Below are positions 1-13,525 of a DNA stretch of 64,000 nt, piece after piece. The notes beneath the pieces were generated by a model. It had not been told where the DNA came from. It ran no database searches and saw only the letters and a program-made list of their open reading frames with translations. Both the position numbers and the translations under genes were made by a program. Source of the DNA: Cenococcum geophilum 1.58 (lineage: Eukaryota; Ascomycota; Dothideomycetes; Gloniales; Gloniaceae); assembly GCA_001692895.1 (NCBI GenBank), contig KV748242.1, positions 62,001 through 126,000 on the forward strand, given 5' to 3'. Each line of letters starts with the position of its first letter. The stretch's first letter is position 1.

Positions 1-3000
1 GCTTAGCTAAGCTACTTAAAAGTCTTATATATAAGCGGTACGAGGTATCAGTTCTTAATCGTAATAGCGTTAAGTCCTTTATAGTTAACGTAGAATTAAA
101 TACCTCCTCCTAGCTTCTTAGTAAGGAGGATGGGGGCGGCTACTAGGGATATGCTAGAGCGAATAAACCCTTTATTGAGGTGTTTGTTAATATACTTTTT
201 AATAACTAAAAGTTTATCTTTTAATATTAGGTAGGGTCTCTTATAGGGTGGCGTTTTTCCTTATTTAATATTAATGGCATAGTTATTAGGTTAATATAGG
301 GGGAGTATATCTACGCTCTTTTATAAGCATACGTTAATAAAGTTATAGTACCTCTTAGGGAGGAGCTTACGGAGTTCCTCGTTAGTAAGTCCTTTTTTAA
401 GCTTTATAAACTTCTTAAAGTCTAAAGGTAAAAGTCCGTAGAGTTTTATAGGGGCATTATTTTCTAGGAGGTCGACTATATCTATCCTATTACTATAGAG
501 GACGTAGTCCTATTCTTTATTAAGCTTATATAGTTGTAATTAGGAGGCTACGGTAACGGTCTAGCCTTTCCTACGTACTATGCGGTAGAAGGCCATAGCA
601 CTTACATAGTGGCAGTTAGTCGTGGGTAGGGTAATAAGGGGTTCCTTAGGTTGGTATCCTAGGGAGTAAATAGAGGCGGCTAGGCTATGTCCTAGGCAGG
701 TCTCTCTATAGTATTTAGAGTTAAAGGTTACTTCTCTCTTTTTCTAGTTAATGGCGGGGTTATATTATTCGAGCCAGTTTATTCTAAGGATAATAGGGTA
801 GTTAGTAAGTGGTGTAATATAGGCCCAAAGTTCTTCCTAGTGCCTATTTATGTCTAGGTAGAGTTGTGCCATATAGGTAATCTTCTATACGGTATAACTA
901 CCGTCGGCGAGTTATAGGGCGCAGGCTTTAATAAGGGGTAAGGTAGGTAGATTATAAGTACGTACAAATTAGGTATCTATAAATTTATTAGTAGCTTCGC
1001 AATTAATTATGGAACGGCTTTTATATTGTTTTTTAGCAGTAGTTCCTATTATGGGTAAAACTATCTATTTCCGTCTATTTATTTTTACTAAGTTATCTAT
1101 TAAGCAGGCCGATATATAGATCCCCTTATTATTAAGGCGTCCTAACCTACAACTTAGGGCTAGGACTTAGCGTTTTCCGTTTCCGTATCTAACTTTACCG
1201 CTATTACTACGTCTTTATCTTATACGGTAGTAGCATATAACAACGTATTTAGTGTTTAAGGTACTAGGTTAGGTATTAGGCGGCGGCTGCTAAACCTAGC
1301 TATTAGGCAGTTTAGGCTATAGCTATAACAGCCTTCTTAATAACATCTATAGCAACGCTTTAGCTTCTAAAGTAGCTCGCGTTCTCTATCTAGTAGTTTC
1401 TACAGGAAGGTTGGTATAGAAAGGTCAATATTAGGACCAGTAGTGTTACTTAGGGTAGTAGGCGTTAGTGGTTTAGTAGGTCCAGAGGGCTTCTATAGGG
1501 AGATCTTTGGGTAAAGGTTTACAGTAGCAATCTAATTCAGTCGTCGTTTAATCTTCTATATAGCTGCTACCATATTATAAACATTATTATAGTTATAGCT
1601 AGCGGCTGCATAACTAAGGCGATAAGTAACTTTTTTAAGGAGATCTTTCTGGTCTTTAGTATTGTCTTGGGTAAGGGCTCCGGTATATTCCTGGAATTTA
1701 ATATAGAACTCATTAAATAATTTAATAGGGCTTATTTTTAGGGCACATAATTTAGCTTAGTTGGTAGCTAGTAGGTTATAGTCGCGGTATATTAGGTTAA
1801 GATTATTAAAGACTTTTTAGTAGGACTACCACTTCCAGGGGCCATTGGTCTCCCATTAGGCGAAGAGTCTATTAAATAGTGTACCCTTTATTCGCCCAAT
1901 AATATAGCCAATTTTAATATCTTCTGTAGGAAAAAGGCAGGCGCTCTAAGTTAGTTTCTCGCGGATTTATATCTTCTAGTAGCTGTATTCTTTACGGTCT
2001 CCCTAGAAAACTAGGGGATCAGGGTAATATATATTAGACCCTACGGTAACAGCTTAGGTTTAGTTATTATAGCTTTTATTATCGCTTTAGTAGGGGTTCC
2101 TATTAGGTAAGGCTGCTCGGCGCTAACTCTCCGTTAAGTATTAAGTAGGTAAAGTTACCAGGGGCATAGAGACTTAAGTGGCGTTATATACAGTAGAGAG
2201 GTATCTAGCGTTATTACAAATATACTCATTAAGCTAAGATTATAGGTATTTAATTATGCCTTCTCTTTTAGTAACTGTAGCAATAAGTACAATCTCAGCC
2301 TTCTTTAACTATTAGACGTCGCGTTTAGACACACAAAGGTCATCTTTAGTTTCTTAACGCGTATTATTAGCGAGCGCCTCGCGAGCTTATAGGTCTTAGA
2401 TAATATCGCGATCTTAGGCAGTACGCATCTCGGCTCGTATAAGCTTTAGGTAGTAGTTCTATAAAAGGCGGTAGTATTTATCGGGTTCTTATGCTACCAT
2501 TTTTACAAATATCTCGGCGTCTTATATTTCGATTTTAATAGGTAGTAGCCCTTTCGCTTACTTGTCCGTAGTTATATAGTTAATAAAAGATAAGACATTA
2601 TCGGTGTCTATCTCCTTAGGGGTTAAGGCTAGGGCTAATAAATCAAATTCTCCTAGGATTAATTGGCGTCGTAGGTTAAGTATAGGTATTAAATTATTCT
2701 TTAGGTTTAATATAGTGGCTAGTAAGAAATATCATCTTACTATTATAGGTTCCTTAGAAGTATAAAGTAAGGTAACTTATAGGTACGCTACTTTTAGCAG
2801 CGCCTATAGTATTACAGAGACGTAGAATTAGTTATAGGCTAGGTATTAGTAGTAAAAAGGCGCAACGTAATGTTATAGGACAGGGTAGTAGCTATAAGAC
2901 GTATATATTTAAGGAGTCTATAAGATATTATGCGATTAATTATAAGGGTTAAGGGCGTAAGAAGGTAATATACCTACGTATAGCTGACATAAGCTATACG

Positions 3001-3062
3001 CAAGGTGTACGTAAAAGCACGGGGCTCTCCTATAAAGGCCCCTATAGTGGGGTTCCATAATA
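1..3062 (-). mobile_element. Ty3/Gypsy chromovirus fossil, 5' part (copy E1)
   Basis: Minus-strand copy of a Gypsy LTR retrotransposon, cut by the window start. It holds a 5' LTR (2871-3062), the gag region and the start of pol up to the early reverse transcriptase region. Bases 1 to about 1858 are an inverted match to about 3063-4918, the same family on the plus strand. It is broken throughout (tens of breaks) in a RIP-like pattern. Its LTR abuts the neighbouring copy within gag, which suggests E1 inserted into E2 and that the rest of E2 lies to the left of the window. Confidence 0.82.
2871..3062 (-). repeat. 5' LTR of E1 (192 bp)
   Basis: It matches the reverse complement of the LTR at 8217-8408 over its whole 192 bp, with differences mostly of the transition type. 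The LTR follows the TGT...ACA pattern, the terminal bases here being altered. This defines the 5' boundary of E1. Confidence 0.85.
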
Positions 3063-6000
3063 ATAGGAGACTAGCAGTCCCTAAAAGTGGTAGTTCTACC
3101 AGAAAGTCCTTAACGACCTTAACTAAATATACCGCGACTATAACCTAGTGGCTACTAGTTAAGCTAAACTACGCGCCCTAAAGATAAGTTCTACTAAATC
3201 ATTTAATAAGTTCTATATTAAATTCCAGGAATATACTAGAGTCCTCTCCTAAGACAACGCTAAAGACTAAGAAGATCTCCTTAAAAAAGTTACTTATCGC
3301 CTTAGTTATGCAGCCGCCAGCTATAACTATAACGATATTTATAATATAGTAGCAGCCCTATAGAAGATTAAATAACGGCTAAACTAAATTACTACTATAA
3401 ATCCCTGCCCGAAGACCTCCCTATAAAAGCCCTCCGAACCTACTAAACTATTAACGCCTACTACCCTAAGCAATACCACTAGTCCTAATATTGACCTCTC
3501 TATACCAGCCTTTCTAAAGAAGCTACTAGATAGAGAGCACGAGCTACTTTAAAAGCTAAGGCGTTACTATAGATGCCGTTAAGAAGGCTGTTATAGCTAT
3601 AGCCCAAACTGCCCAATAGCTAGGTTTAGCAGCTGCTATTAAATACCTAACCCTATACCCTAGACACTAAATACGTTACTACGCGCCGCTACCGCATAAG
3701 ATAAAGATATAGTAATGGTAGTAGAATTAGACGCGGAAGCGGAAAATGCAAAGTCCTAGCCCTAAGTCGTAGGTTGGGATACTCTAATAATAGAGGGATC
3801 TATATATCGGCTTACTTAATAAATAGTTTAGTAAGAATAGAAGGATAAAAGCAAATAGTCTTACCTATAGAGGGAACTACCGCTAAGAAACAATATAAAA
3901 CCTATTCTATAATTAACTGCGGAGCTACTAATAAATTTATAGATACCTAATTCGTGCGTACTTATAACCTACCTACCCTACCCCTTACTAAAGCTCGCGC
4001 CCTATAACTTACTAACGGTAGTTATACTATATAAAAGATTACCTATATAGTATAACTCTACCTAAATATAAACGGATACTAGGAGGAGCTTTAGGCCTAT
4101 ATTATACTACTTGTAAACTACCCTATTATCCTTAAAATAAACTAGCTTAAATAATATAACCCTACTATTAACTGGTAAAAGAGAGAAGTAACCTTTAATT
4201 CTAAATACTGTAGAGAGACTTGCCTAGGGCATAGCCTAGCCGCCTCTATTTACTCCCCAGGATATTAACCTAAGGAAACCCTTATTACCCCACCTACGAC
4301 TAACTACCACCACATAAGCGCCGCGGCCTTTTACCGTATAGTACGTAGGAAAGGCTAGACCATTACCGCAGCCTTTTAATTATAACTATATAAGCTTAAT
4401 AAAGATTAGAATTACGTCCTCTATAGTAATAGAATAGATATAGTTAACCTCCTAGAAAATAATGCCCCCGTAAAACTCTATGGACTTTTACCCTTAGACT
4501 TTAAGAAGTTTATAAAGCTTAAAAAAGGACTTACCAACGAGGAACTTCGTAAGCTCCTCCCTAAGAGATATTATAACTTTATTAATATATGCTTATAAAA
4601 GAGCGTAGATATACTCCCCCTATATTAACCTAACGACTATGCCATTAATATTAAATAAGGAAAAACGCTGCCCTATAAGAGACCCTACCTAATATTAAAA
4701 GATAAACTCCTAGTTATTAAAAAGTATATTAACGAGTACCTTAATAAAGGGTTTATTCGTCCTAGCATATCCCTAGTAGCTGCCCCTATCCTCCTTACTA
4801 AAAAGCTAGGAGGAGGTATTTAATTCTATATTAATTATAAAGGACTTAACGCTATTATAATTAAGAACTAATACCCTATACCGCTTATACGCGAGACCCT
4901 TAAACGGCTTAGCTAAGCTAAAATTTATACTAAACTTAATATTATCGCCGCCTTTAACCACCTCTAAATACGGGAAGGTAACGAATGGAAAACCGCATTT
5001 ATATTGCGCTTCGGCCAATTTAAATACACTATTATGCCTTTTAGCGTATATAACGGCCCAGGCAGCTTTTAAAGCTATATTAATAACGCCTTACAGGACT
5101 ACCTTAACGACTTCTGCTCCGCGTACCTAAACAATATACTTATTTATAGCGACGACCCTTTTAAGCATACTAAGCACGTCTAAAAGGTCCTACAGCGCCT
5201 TAGAGACGTAGGACTTTATATTAATTTAAAGAAGTGCAAATTCTTAATCACAGAAGTAAAATACCTTAGACTAATTATTACTACTAAGGGTGTCTGTATA
5301 GACCCTAAAAAAGTATATATAATTACTAGATAGCAAACCCCTACCTATATTAAGAACGTATAAGCCTTTTTTAGTTTTACTAACTTCTATTAGAAATTTA
5401 TATACAACTTCTTAGGTGTTATAGCACCACTTATAGCAATAATGCGAATAAAGGGCCTTTCCGTAAAAGGAAGAAAAATATATCTATATTTTATCTAGAC
5501 GCCTAAATACAAAAAGGCGTTTTAAGACTTAAAAGATGCGTTTACCAAAGCACCTATTCTAGCTCACTTTATACTAGGACGACAACTCTACCTTAAGATT
5601 AACTCCTTAGACCACGTTAACGTAGGCGTCCTTTCCTAAATAGGTAATAACGGTTTCCTCTACCTAGTCGCATTTTACTTATCTAAGCTTATACTATAAG
5701 AATGTAACTACAAGATCTATAATAAGGAACTCCTTATAATTATATAAGCGTTTAAGGAATTTTAACCGGAACTCTCCTTAGCAGAACCTAACTAACCAAC
5801 TAAGGTCCTTACGGATTATCGCAACCTTAAGTACTTTATAACTATAAAATAACTAAACTAACGCTAAGCACGTTGGAATAAGTTCCTCTCCAGTTTTAAC
5901 TTTAAAATTGCATATAGGCTAGAAGTATAAGGTACTAAGCCTAATAGCCTAATACGCCGTTCGCAAGACCTTCCTTAGTTAGAAGATAACCCTTATAATT

Positions 6001-6822
6001 AATTCCAATAATAAATAATCCTAAAAGCACGAAACTTAGCCCTAGGTATACTACCTAAGATAGAACTAACCGCCCCTTAGCTTTATACCATAGAACTAGA
6101 GTTACCCCCTAAAATTAATAAACTTATTACCGCAGTATATAACACCTCTACTAACCCATTACTATATTAACTAATTGCCGTAAAGATTGCCGGCACCTAT
6201 ATACTGCCTACTAACCTCTAAAGCTTAGGCTAGATTAATATAGCAGCCTTAAAAGTAAAAGAGAATAGGCTCTATTATAGAGGCCGTCTATTTATCCCTA
6301 ACTTAAAAGACCTGCGACGGTAACTAATCTAAATAGCCCACGACCTCTGATTAAGCAGCCACCCAGGCAAAGGAGGAACCTATAAGCTCCTTAGCCGATA
6401 CTACTTCTGGCCTAAAATAATAGACTTAGTTAAGCGCTTTATAAGCGCCTACTACGGCTATAAACGTGCTAAAGCATTTTATATAAAGTACCAAGGACTA
6501 CTATACCCTCTACTAGTACCTATATAACGATAGGCAGATATCGCTATAGATTTCATTATCGACCTACTGTCTTATAAACGACATGGCCGAACCTATAAGA
6601 ACATCCTTATAATAATATACCAACTTATAAAAGAACGCCACTACGTCCTAACTAAAGGTGTAGCTGTAAGCGACGTTACCGACGCCTTCCTCCGCGAAAT
6701 CTACCGACTATATGGGTTACCTAACTCTATTACGTCCGACTAAGGTATATAATTTAACTCTAATATATAGAGGCGGATCTGCCAACGCCTTAGTATTATA
6801 ACGGCTCGAACCATCGAACAAA

Positions 6823-6988
6823 TGTCTCACTAGAGACTTAAACGAATACTTACAAGATTAAGCGAACGAATGCTGTATATAAAGATATTAAGCTAAGGAG
6901 CAAGAGAAGGTGGTGAGGCGACGTCTATATACACATGCTAAGTCCTACGCGAACCCCTAACTAGGTGACGCGCTCCAGCGCCGTCACA
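6823..6988 (-). repeat. Solo LTR inside the E2 integrase
   Basis: A 166-bp insert beginning TGTCTCAC and ending CCGTCACA interrupts the integrase region between the stretches before and after it that both still look like integrase. Its sequence resembles, in reverse orientation, the LTRs at 30818-31016 and 39204-39413 (shared segments around the GAATGCTGTAT and AGATATTAAGCTAAGGAG motifs and the GGTGACGCGC...CGCCGT end). No clear target duplication is visible. Read as a solo LTR of the B/C family. Confidence 0.6.
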
Positions 6989-8216
6989 AGTATCTCCGTT
7001 AAGATGTTTATATCCTTTTACTACGAAACTGCGGGATAACCGGAAAACGCTAACGCTAGTATAAAAGCGTACTTACAATAGGTAGTCGCCTATAGTTAGG
7101 ACAACTGGGTAGACTACCTTTACTAGGTAAATTCGCAGCAAATAACCACGTCTTAGCCATTATAGGACTTACCCCGTTCTTCGCGAATAAAGGATATTAC
7201 CTATAATCCGGTATAGAGCCACTAGAGCCTATTAATAAGAAACTGCCATATAAAAAACGCCTTAAGATGCTACTTGCTAATTAATACGCAGACCGTATAA
7301 AAGACCTACTTAACTACTATAAAGGAGAGATGGCCTAGGCCTAAGCGAAATAAGCTTACTTCGCCAACCGTTACAGAACACTACCACCTAAGATGCGTGT
7401 TGGCGACTGGGTATAGTTAGATATATATAATATCTCTATACAGAGACCTATAAAGTTATTCAATTATAAAAACCTAGGCCCCTACCTAATTAAACGAGTT
7501 ATTAATAGGGGAGCCGCATATAAGCTAGAGCTTTTGCCTACCCTAGCCACCCGCGGGATATAGCCCGTATTTTACCTATAGCTACTATACCTTTACTAGC
7601 CTAACCCCCTACTAGGATAGACACAGCTTAAACCCCTACTAGTACTAATCCGAGACGAGAATAAAGACAAGAACCACGAGGAATGGACCGTTAAACGAAT
7701 TATCAACTCTAAATATTTTAGCAAAGGTAGAGGACGGCGGCTCTACTATAGAGCTATCTACACAGGATTTGATATAGATTAGCTAGAATAGCAACTATAG
7801 GAAGACTTTAAAAATGCAAAGGACCTAATTAGCGATTTTTACTACGCAAACCTATAGAAACCGGGCCTAAGCAGAAATTTCGTACCTAATCCTCTATAGG
7901 AGCCCTTATAGAGTTAAACCGTTGTATATTACCATATAAGGGCAAATTGCCGTCAGATTGCCGCAGACTGCCATTACGTGATAGTAAAATACGATCACGT
8001 GACCGGAATATTGATAAGATGTCCAGGAACTTCGACCGCCGGTTAAAGTTATCTAATTGGTCGGATTCTTAGGTGCTAAGCCTTATCACATAACGTTGTT
8101 TTAAGCCCTCAGCGATACCCCCTTACTTTTTCTTCTCTATACCTTAAATGTCCCTTCTATATATATATAGTAACCACAGCGTCGCCAGAGCTCCGCCTTT
8201 ATAAGAGGGGGGGTAG

Positions 8217-8408
8217 TGTTACGGAACCCTACCGTAGGGGCCTCCATAGGAGAGCCCCGTGCTCTCGCGTACACCTCGCGTATAGCTTACGTCAGCTACG
8301 CGTAGGTATATCACCTCCTTACGCCCTCGACCCTTACGATCGATCGCGCAACGTCTTATAAACTCCTCGAATATATATATCTTATAGCCACTGCCCCGTC
8401 CCGTGACA
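8217..8408 (+). repeat. 3' LTR of E2 (192 bp)
   Basis: Starts TGTTACGGAACC and ends CCCGTGACA (TG...CA pattern). It is preceded by a purine-rich tract near 8204-8214 (polypurine tract) and matched by the E1 LTR. It is less altered than the E1 copy, keeping more CG and CA steps. Confidence 0.87.
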
Positions 8409-8639
8409 ATTTGTTATTAAAAAAATTATAAATTAGCTATTAAAGCTATAAAACTAGTAATAATATACCTTAAAATAGAATATAGCTATTATAGCACTTA
8501 GTTTAAAACTATATTATAACTATAATAGGCCTATATTAAATATAAAAGGCTATAGGTATAAATAGCTACTAGTCCCTATAGAAGGATAATATTAGGAAGT
8601 ACTTAAAAGTTTTATAGTAAAGGAATATAGAGTATAATA

Positions 8640-8995
8640 AGGAGTAGTAGTTTATGGATAAAAGTAGGGAGCTACTATTTAATAGGTATATAAAAGATAA
8701 GTTTAAAAGTATTTACTATAAACTATAGTCCTATAGATATTTTTTATTAAAGCACTACTTTTATATACTTACCTATAGTAGCAATAGGTACTCTACTAAA
8801 ATTTTGAATTTATTTACCTTTAAATTTAAGGACAACGGCCTTATGCACTATATATCCCTTATATTTATTATATATACTAATAAGTAAAACTAATATAGCC
8901 GCCTTAAGACTATTAAAGCTCTATATAATAAAAAGCCACTTATTTATATATTTAATAGGCTAGCTTTTTATATTTTATACTACTTTATATAAAGT
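8640..8995 (+). pseudogene. Crypton-like tyrosine recombinase fragment
   Basis: The plus strand reads as a degenerate protein stretch with the pattern N-G-L-M-H-Y...N-K...R-L-K-T-I-K-A-L-Y-N-K-K-P-L-I...L-A-F-Y-I-L-Y. This resembles the fungal Crypton / GCR1-CBF3 domain 2 family (K-T-N-Q-x-G-R-x-E...A-L-R-H...P-L-x-C-P-x-G-A-L-A-F-Y-L-F). Only part of one domain is visible, stops interrupt it, and the similarity ends near 8995. The family call is from recall of the consensus, so it is tentative. The preceding 8409-8640 is AT-rich without other recognisable content. Confidence 0.35.
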
Positions 8996-10559
8996 ACGTA
9001 GGCGGACTTTACCCTAGGGCGTATCTATTACAATATATACTATAATGCGTTTCTTCTCTCCCTTTATATTAGGCCCTAGTTGCAGTTAAAAGAGATACGC
9101 TACTAGGGCTTTAGGTTTTCCAAAGGCCGAGCTAACTTCTCTTTAGCCTACTTCTAGTATTCCTTATAGTAGCCGCCTACGGTTCTTCAACTTACATGCG
9201 TAGCACTAGCGTTTAGGGGGTCCCCTAAGCCGTCTAGCTTTTAAGTAGTCTTCCTAGGAGTTTACTTAAAGCGTCGCCCTTTTTAGGTTCTATTCCCTAA
9301 GCCTAAGTCTATAGAGCCTATACTATAACCGCGCTTTAAGTATAAAAATCTGCTATTACCCCCTATACGGTCTTCCGCAAGCTTTATAGTGTTAAGCAGT
9401 TACTCTATACAGCGGATTTTAGCAAAGAGGTCTTTAACGGTTCTTACCCGTTTAATAAAGTTTTAGTAGAAGAGCTCTACTTATAGGTAGGCTAAAAGGT
9501 ATAAAAACTAAAAGTCTACCTATTACTTAGGATTAATAAAAGAGGTATATAAGAAGCGGTCCTCTAAGCTATATATATAGGCTAGGAAGACGTTAAACCT
9601 CTAGTTCTTCTTTATAATAGCTATATAGTATATAGTAGCATTATTAAAGCGCCTAACTATAGGGTTCTTAATCTGGTCTTAGACTATAATTTTAATTTAT
9701 CCTATAGTAAAGGACCTTTACCCTTAGTACCTAGCCATTAATATACTAGTTAAGCGATTGTCTTTTCTTTTATAAGACCTTTAATAGCCTAACGCGTACG
9801 TTATTCGCAGTTATAGTTAGCGTTATTAACCTTAAATCGGTTCTTAACTGCGGCAATCTACCGGTTGAAATGCTGTTAAGTTATACTACTAATATTAGGT
9901 AGTAACTTCTTAACTAGGGCGTTAAGATTTGCTCAGTGTATACGTTCGCCGTATAACTTATACTCCTTACTAGAGAGTTAATAGAAGGGCTTTATTAAAT
10001 TAATAATACTCCATAAGTTAGCTATTTTCTTAGCTAGCTTATTTAGCTCCTTTAGGTTAGTAGTATTTGGTAGGACGCTAGTAACCTTACTAAGCTTTTC
10101 TTAAGCCTAGGTATATAAGTTAAACTAGTCTTTAGCGTTTATAGATATCTAATCGTTTTAAAATTCCGGAGGTAGCTTAGATTCTACTAGTATACTTCTA
10201 GCGGTTTCGTCTACACTAGATCCTAAGGCGTTCTACAGTTATATTACTAGCGTATTACTATTAGCTGCAGGCGTTAGTTTTCTTTTTAGAGGTATTATAG
10301 AAAAATTAAACCGGCTATCCTCCTAAGGGGATTGGTAAGGATTTAAATATAAGGTAAGAATATAGATAGGGAGTCCAATAATAGAATAATAGGTATATTA
10401 TATAGATAGAGACAAATCCTTACAGGAAAAGGAGGAGTCTATATATAAGGTAGGAAGGGTTTTCCCTAGGTATATACGGAGTACATACCTTATAGGCGAG
10501 TTACCCCTAGAATGCCCTAGGGTCACCTATACCTTACGGCTATATAACTATCTACTTAG
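8996..10559 (-). other. Unassigned degenerate repeat-like DNA
   Basis: About 1.56 kb of AT-rich, RIP-like DNA between the Crypton-like fragment and the RNase H end of Gypsy element A. Minus-strand codon texture (stops where glutamine codons would be expected) suggests a former coding region. I recognise no reverse transcriptase, integrase, LTR or transposase motif in it. It is not the integrase that should follow the RNase H of element A, so a junction lies near 10560. Confidence 0.4.
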
Positions 10560-13519
10560 GTTTTACCTAACAGTATAGACTAGTAGCGTTCTTTACCTTT
10601 TCGCAGTACTCCTATAGAGAAGGGGCCGTATAGTTTACCTGCAGTAGTTTATTAATAAGGTTTAGTTCTATAAAGTTAACGAGATATATTTTAGCATCTA
10701 AAGGGTTTGTATTTAGTTCTGCCCGTATCTAGGGGTTAAGGTACTCTAGTTATAGTAATATCTAAATCTATAATAAGATCTTTATAGCTACCTAGTTATT
10801 TAAGTCCTATTTATATCTTATAAAAGCGTCCGCATAGTTAGTGGCGCCTAGCCTATATATAATTAGGAAGTTAAACTAGGATAGAACCTCCACCTAGCGC
10901 GCTTATTAGGCCGTAAAGGCCTTTATTATTATAAAATATTCTAGGGCCTTATAGTCTGAAACTACCTAAATAGGCTTAGGGCCTCCTTTTAGCTGCGTTC
11001 GCTAGTACTAAAAGCTAGAAATAATAGCTAGCATCTTTTTATCGTGGATTGGGTAGTTTAGCTTAGCATCTACTATAGTCTTTAAATAGTAGGCAATGGG
11101 GTGCCATTCTCTATCTAGCTGCTTCTAAGAGTAAATACTAGCTATTGCACTATCTAAGGTATTAGTTTCTAGCATTAAGGGCCGTTTTAGGTAAAAATAG
11201 GCGAGTAAAGGAGTAGAGACTAGCCGCTCTTTAAGCTTATTAAAGGCCTACTTATATACGGCATTAAAATAGAAGGGCCGGTCCTTTTTAGTAAGGTAGT
11301 TAAAAGGTTAAGTAATCCGGCTGTAGTTCTTTATAAAGCGTTAGTAGAAGTTATAGAAACCTAAGAATAACTATACCCCCTTTACGGTCCGCGGGGGTTC
11401 CTATTAGTTAATTACGGCTACCTTCTCTAGGTCTGCCTTAATTCCATCTATACTAATAATAAACCCTAAGTACTTTATACGCTTAACACTAAATTCTAAC
11501 TTCTTAATATTAGCCTAAAGGCTAGCTTTCTAAAGCTATTATAGGACTTTATAGATATACTCCTTATATTCTAATTTATTTTTAAAGTAGATTATAATAT
11601 TATTTAGGTAGGCTGTATAGAAGTTATTAAGGTAGTTAAAAAGTATATTATTTATATATCGTTAATATATAGCTAGTCTATTAGTTAGTCTAAAAGGTAA
11701 TACTTTATATTTATATATTCCGTAACAGGTGCGAAATATAGTAAGGTTTTTTAATTTAGGGTTTATTCTAATCCAGTAAAAAGCCTAACGGACATTAAGC
11801 TTTATAAAGATCTTAGCTCTACTTATTTAGGCTAGAGTCTTATTAAGTAAGGGCAGTAGGTAGTGGTCCTTATAGGTTATATTATTAAGTTTATAGTAGT
11901 TAATATAGAAACAAAGCCCTCTATTTAACTTTTTAGTAAAGAGGATAAGTAAGTTAAAGGGGGCTTAACTAGGCTTAATAAAGCCCTTATCTAGGTTATT
12001 AATAAGGTATTACTTTATAGCCTATAATTCGGCAATAGACTATTAATAAAGGGGGCTATAGCTAAGGGTGTCTTCCTTATCTAGCTCAATCTTAATCTTA
12101 TAGTTGTATAGTTAGTAAGGTAGAAGTATATTAGATACTACCTTAAAGAATATATCCTTAAGTTCCTAATATTAACGGGGTAGTTTTTGTTCTACCAGCT
12201 CCTTATCTATAAGTATACTTTCTTCTCCACTAAGCTAGTTATAGGCTAGAGTTTCTTTATCCTTAATTATTTGGTTAATTTTATATAAGCTAGTCGTAAA
12301 AGTAATAGTATTAGGCTGGACTAAGTTCCGGTAGAATCCTATAGCGCTAATACAGTAAATATTAACTGGTAGGAGGTCCGTAGGTTTTCTTACAGCCGTT
12401 TACCAGACCGTATTTTGCAGTTTAGGTTTTATAATCTTTCTTAGCTCCTATTTTATCTTCTATAAGTTATTTCTCTAATCTATTAGTTTAGTATAGCGTC
12501 TAATATTCCTTACTGTTTTTTATAGCTATATAGGGCCTAAGTTCTCTATAGGGGACTTAGCTAGGTTACTACCGCATTCCTAAGTCTCTAGTGTAGGTAG
12601 CGTAACATAGGTAGTCTAGGGGCGGTATAGTATACGGATCCGTTACGGATTAAGCTATATATCCTTTTTAAAAGCCTAGTCCCTACGCATTGTATTAGCC
12701 TAGTAAATAGTGTTTATCTACGGCCGTATAAGGTTTTCTATTATAATACTAATTTCTTTTATAAAGGAAGGTATTGAGGGTATAGTTTTGGGCTAGATAA
12801 GCTGCCTATTACGTATATCTAGCTATAAGCCTAAATAGGCAAGCCATTTTCTTTCTAGGATTATGTTATAGCTTTTAAGGTCCGTAATAAGAAAGGGGAT
12901 ATTATATTACCTTTATCTATTAATACAGAGGTAGATCCGCAAGATAGTTATAATAGGTAGTCCTACCCGTCCGTTATACCCCTAAATAGGAATTAGCTTA
13001 GGCAGTTCTTCTAGAAAAGTATTTAAAAAGTTAGCTAGTTTTACAGCGCACTTTATATTAATTAGGATAAAGGTATTTACTTTTAAGTTAGCTAAGGCAG
13101 AGGTTAAAACTTAATATCTATTGTGGAATAAAGTATAAGGGATAGTATAGCTTCTTCTACTAACTAGCCGACCTAGATTAATATATAATATATTAATTCC
13201 TTTTAACCCTAGGGAGGAAGTCTTCCCCTAGGGTTCCTCTTTTTCTAACTCTATACTATTTTCCTAAATTAATAGGACCTTATTTATCTTTCCTACTATT
13301 AGGCAGTCCTTTATAAAGTAGTTTTTTTAGCTATATAAAAAGCAAGCTTCTTAATTACTAAGGGCTTATCTATAGGGGTTACTATACATAGGCCGCGTAT
13401 GTGCTAGGCCTATAGCAAAACTAGCTGCTTAACTTACTACTAGGTTAATAGCGGGCTATATAGTAGGAGATATAGGAGTTATAGATTATGCTAGGGCATT
13501 ATAGGCCGTTCTTATAGAG
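10560..13519 (-). mobile_element. Gypsy element A, pol part (fossil)
   Basis: Minus-strand Ty3/Gypsy remnant. From high to low coordinates it shows the zinc-knuckle end of gag (about 13250-13519), protease region, reverse transcriptase (about 11600-12300) and RNase H (about 10860-11350, with the S/T-D-Y-K-A-L-E-Y-F core). Its gag continues at 24145 beyond the inserted element D. Integrase and 3' LTR are not found in the window. Broken throughout. Confidence 0.75.
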
Positions 13520-13525
13520 CTAGTA

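Larger units (their letters stand above)
3063..8408 (+). mobile_element. Ty3/Gypsy chromovirus fossil, 5'-truncated (copy E2)
   Basis: Plus-strand Gypsy element of the same family as E1. It begins inside gag, where it meets the LTR of E1. In order it shows gag remnant, reverse transcriptase with a recognisable Y-L-x-N-I-L-I-Y-S core near 5125-5155, RNase H, integrase, a C-terminal chromodomain-like stretch near 7680-7800, and a 3' LTR (8217-8408). The chromodomain places it among fungal chromoviruses (MAGGY/Pyret type; family knowledge). A solo LTR of another family lies in the integrase. It is broken throughout, with tens of breaks, and is old. Confidence 0.83.
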
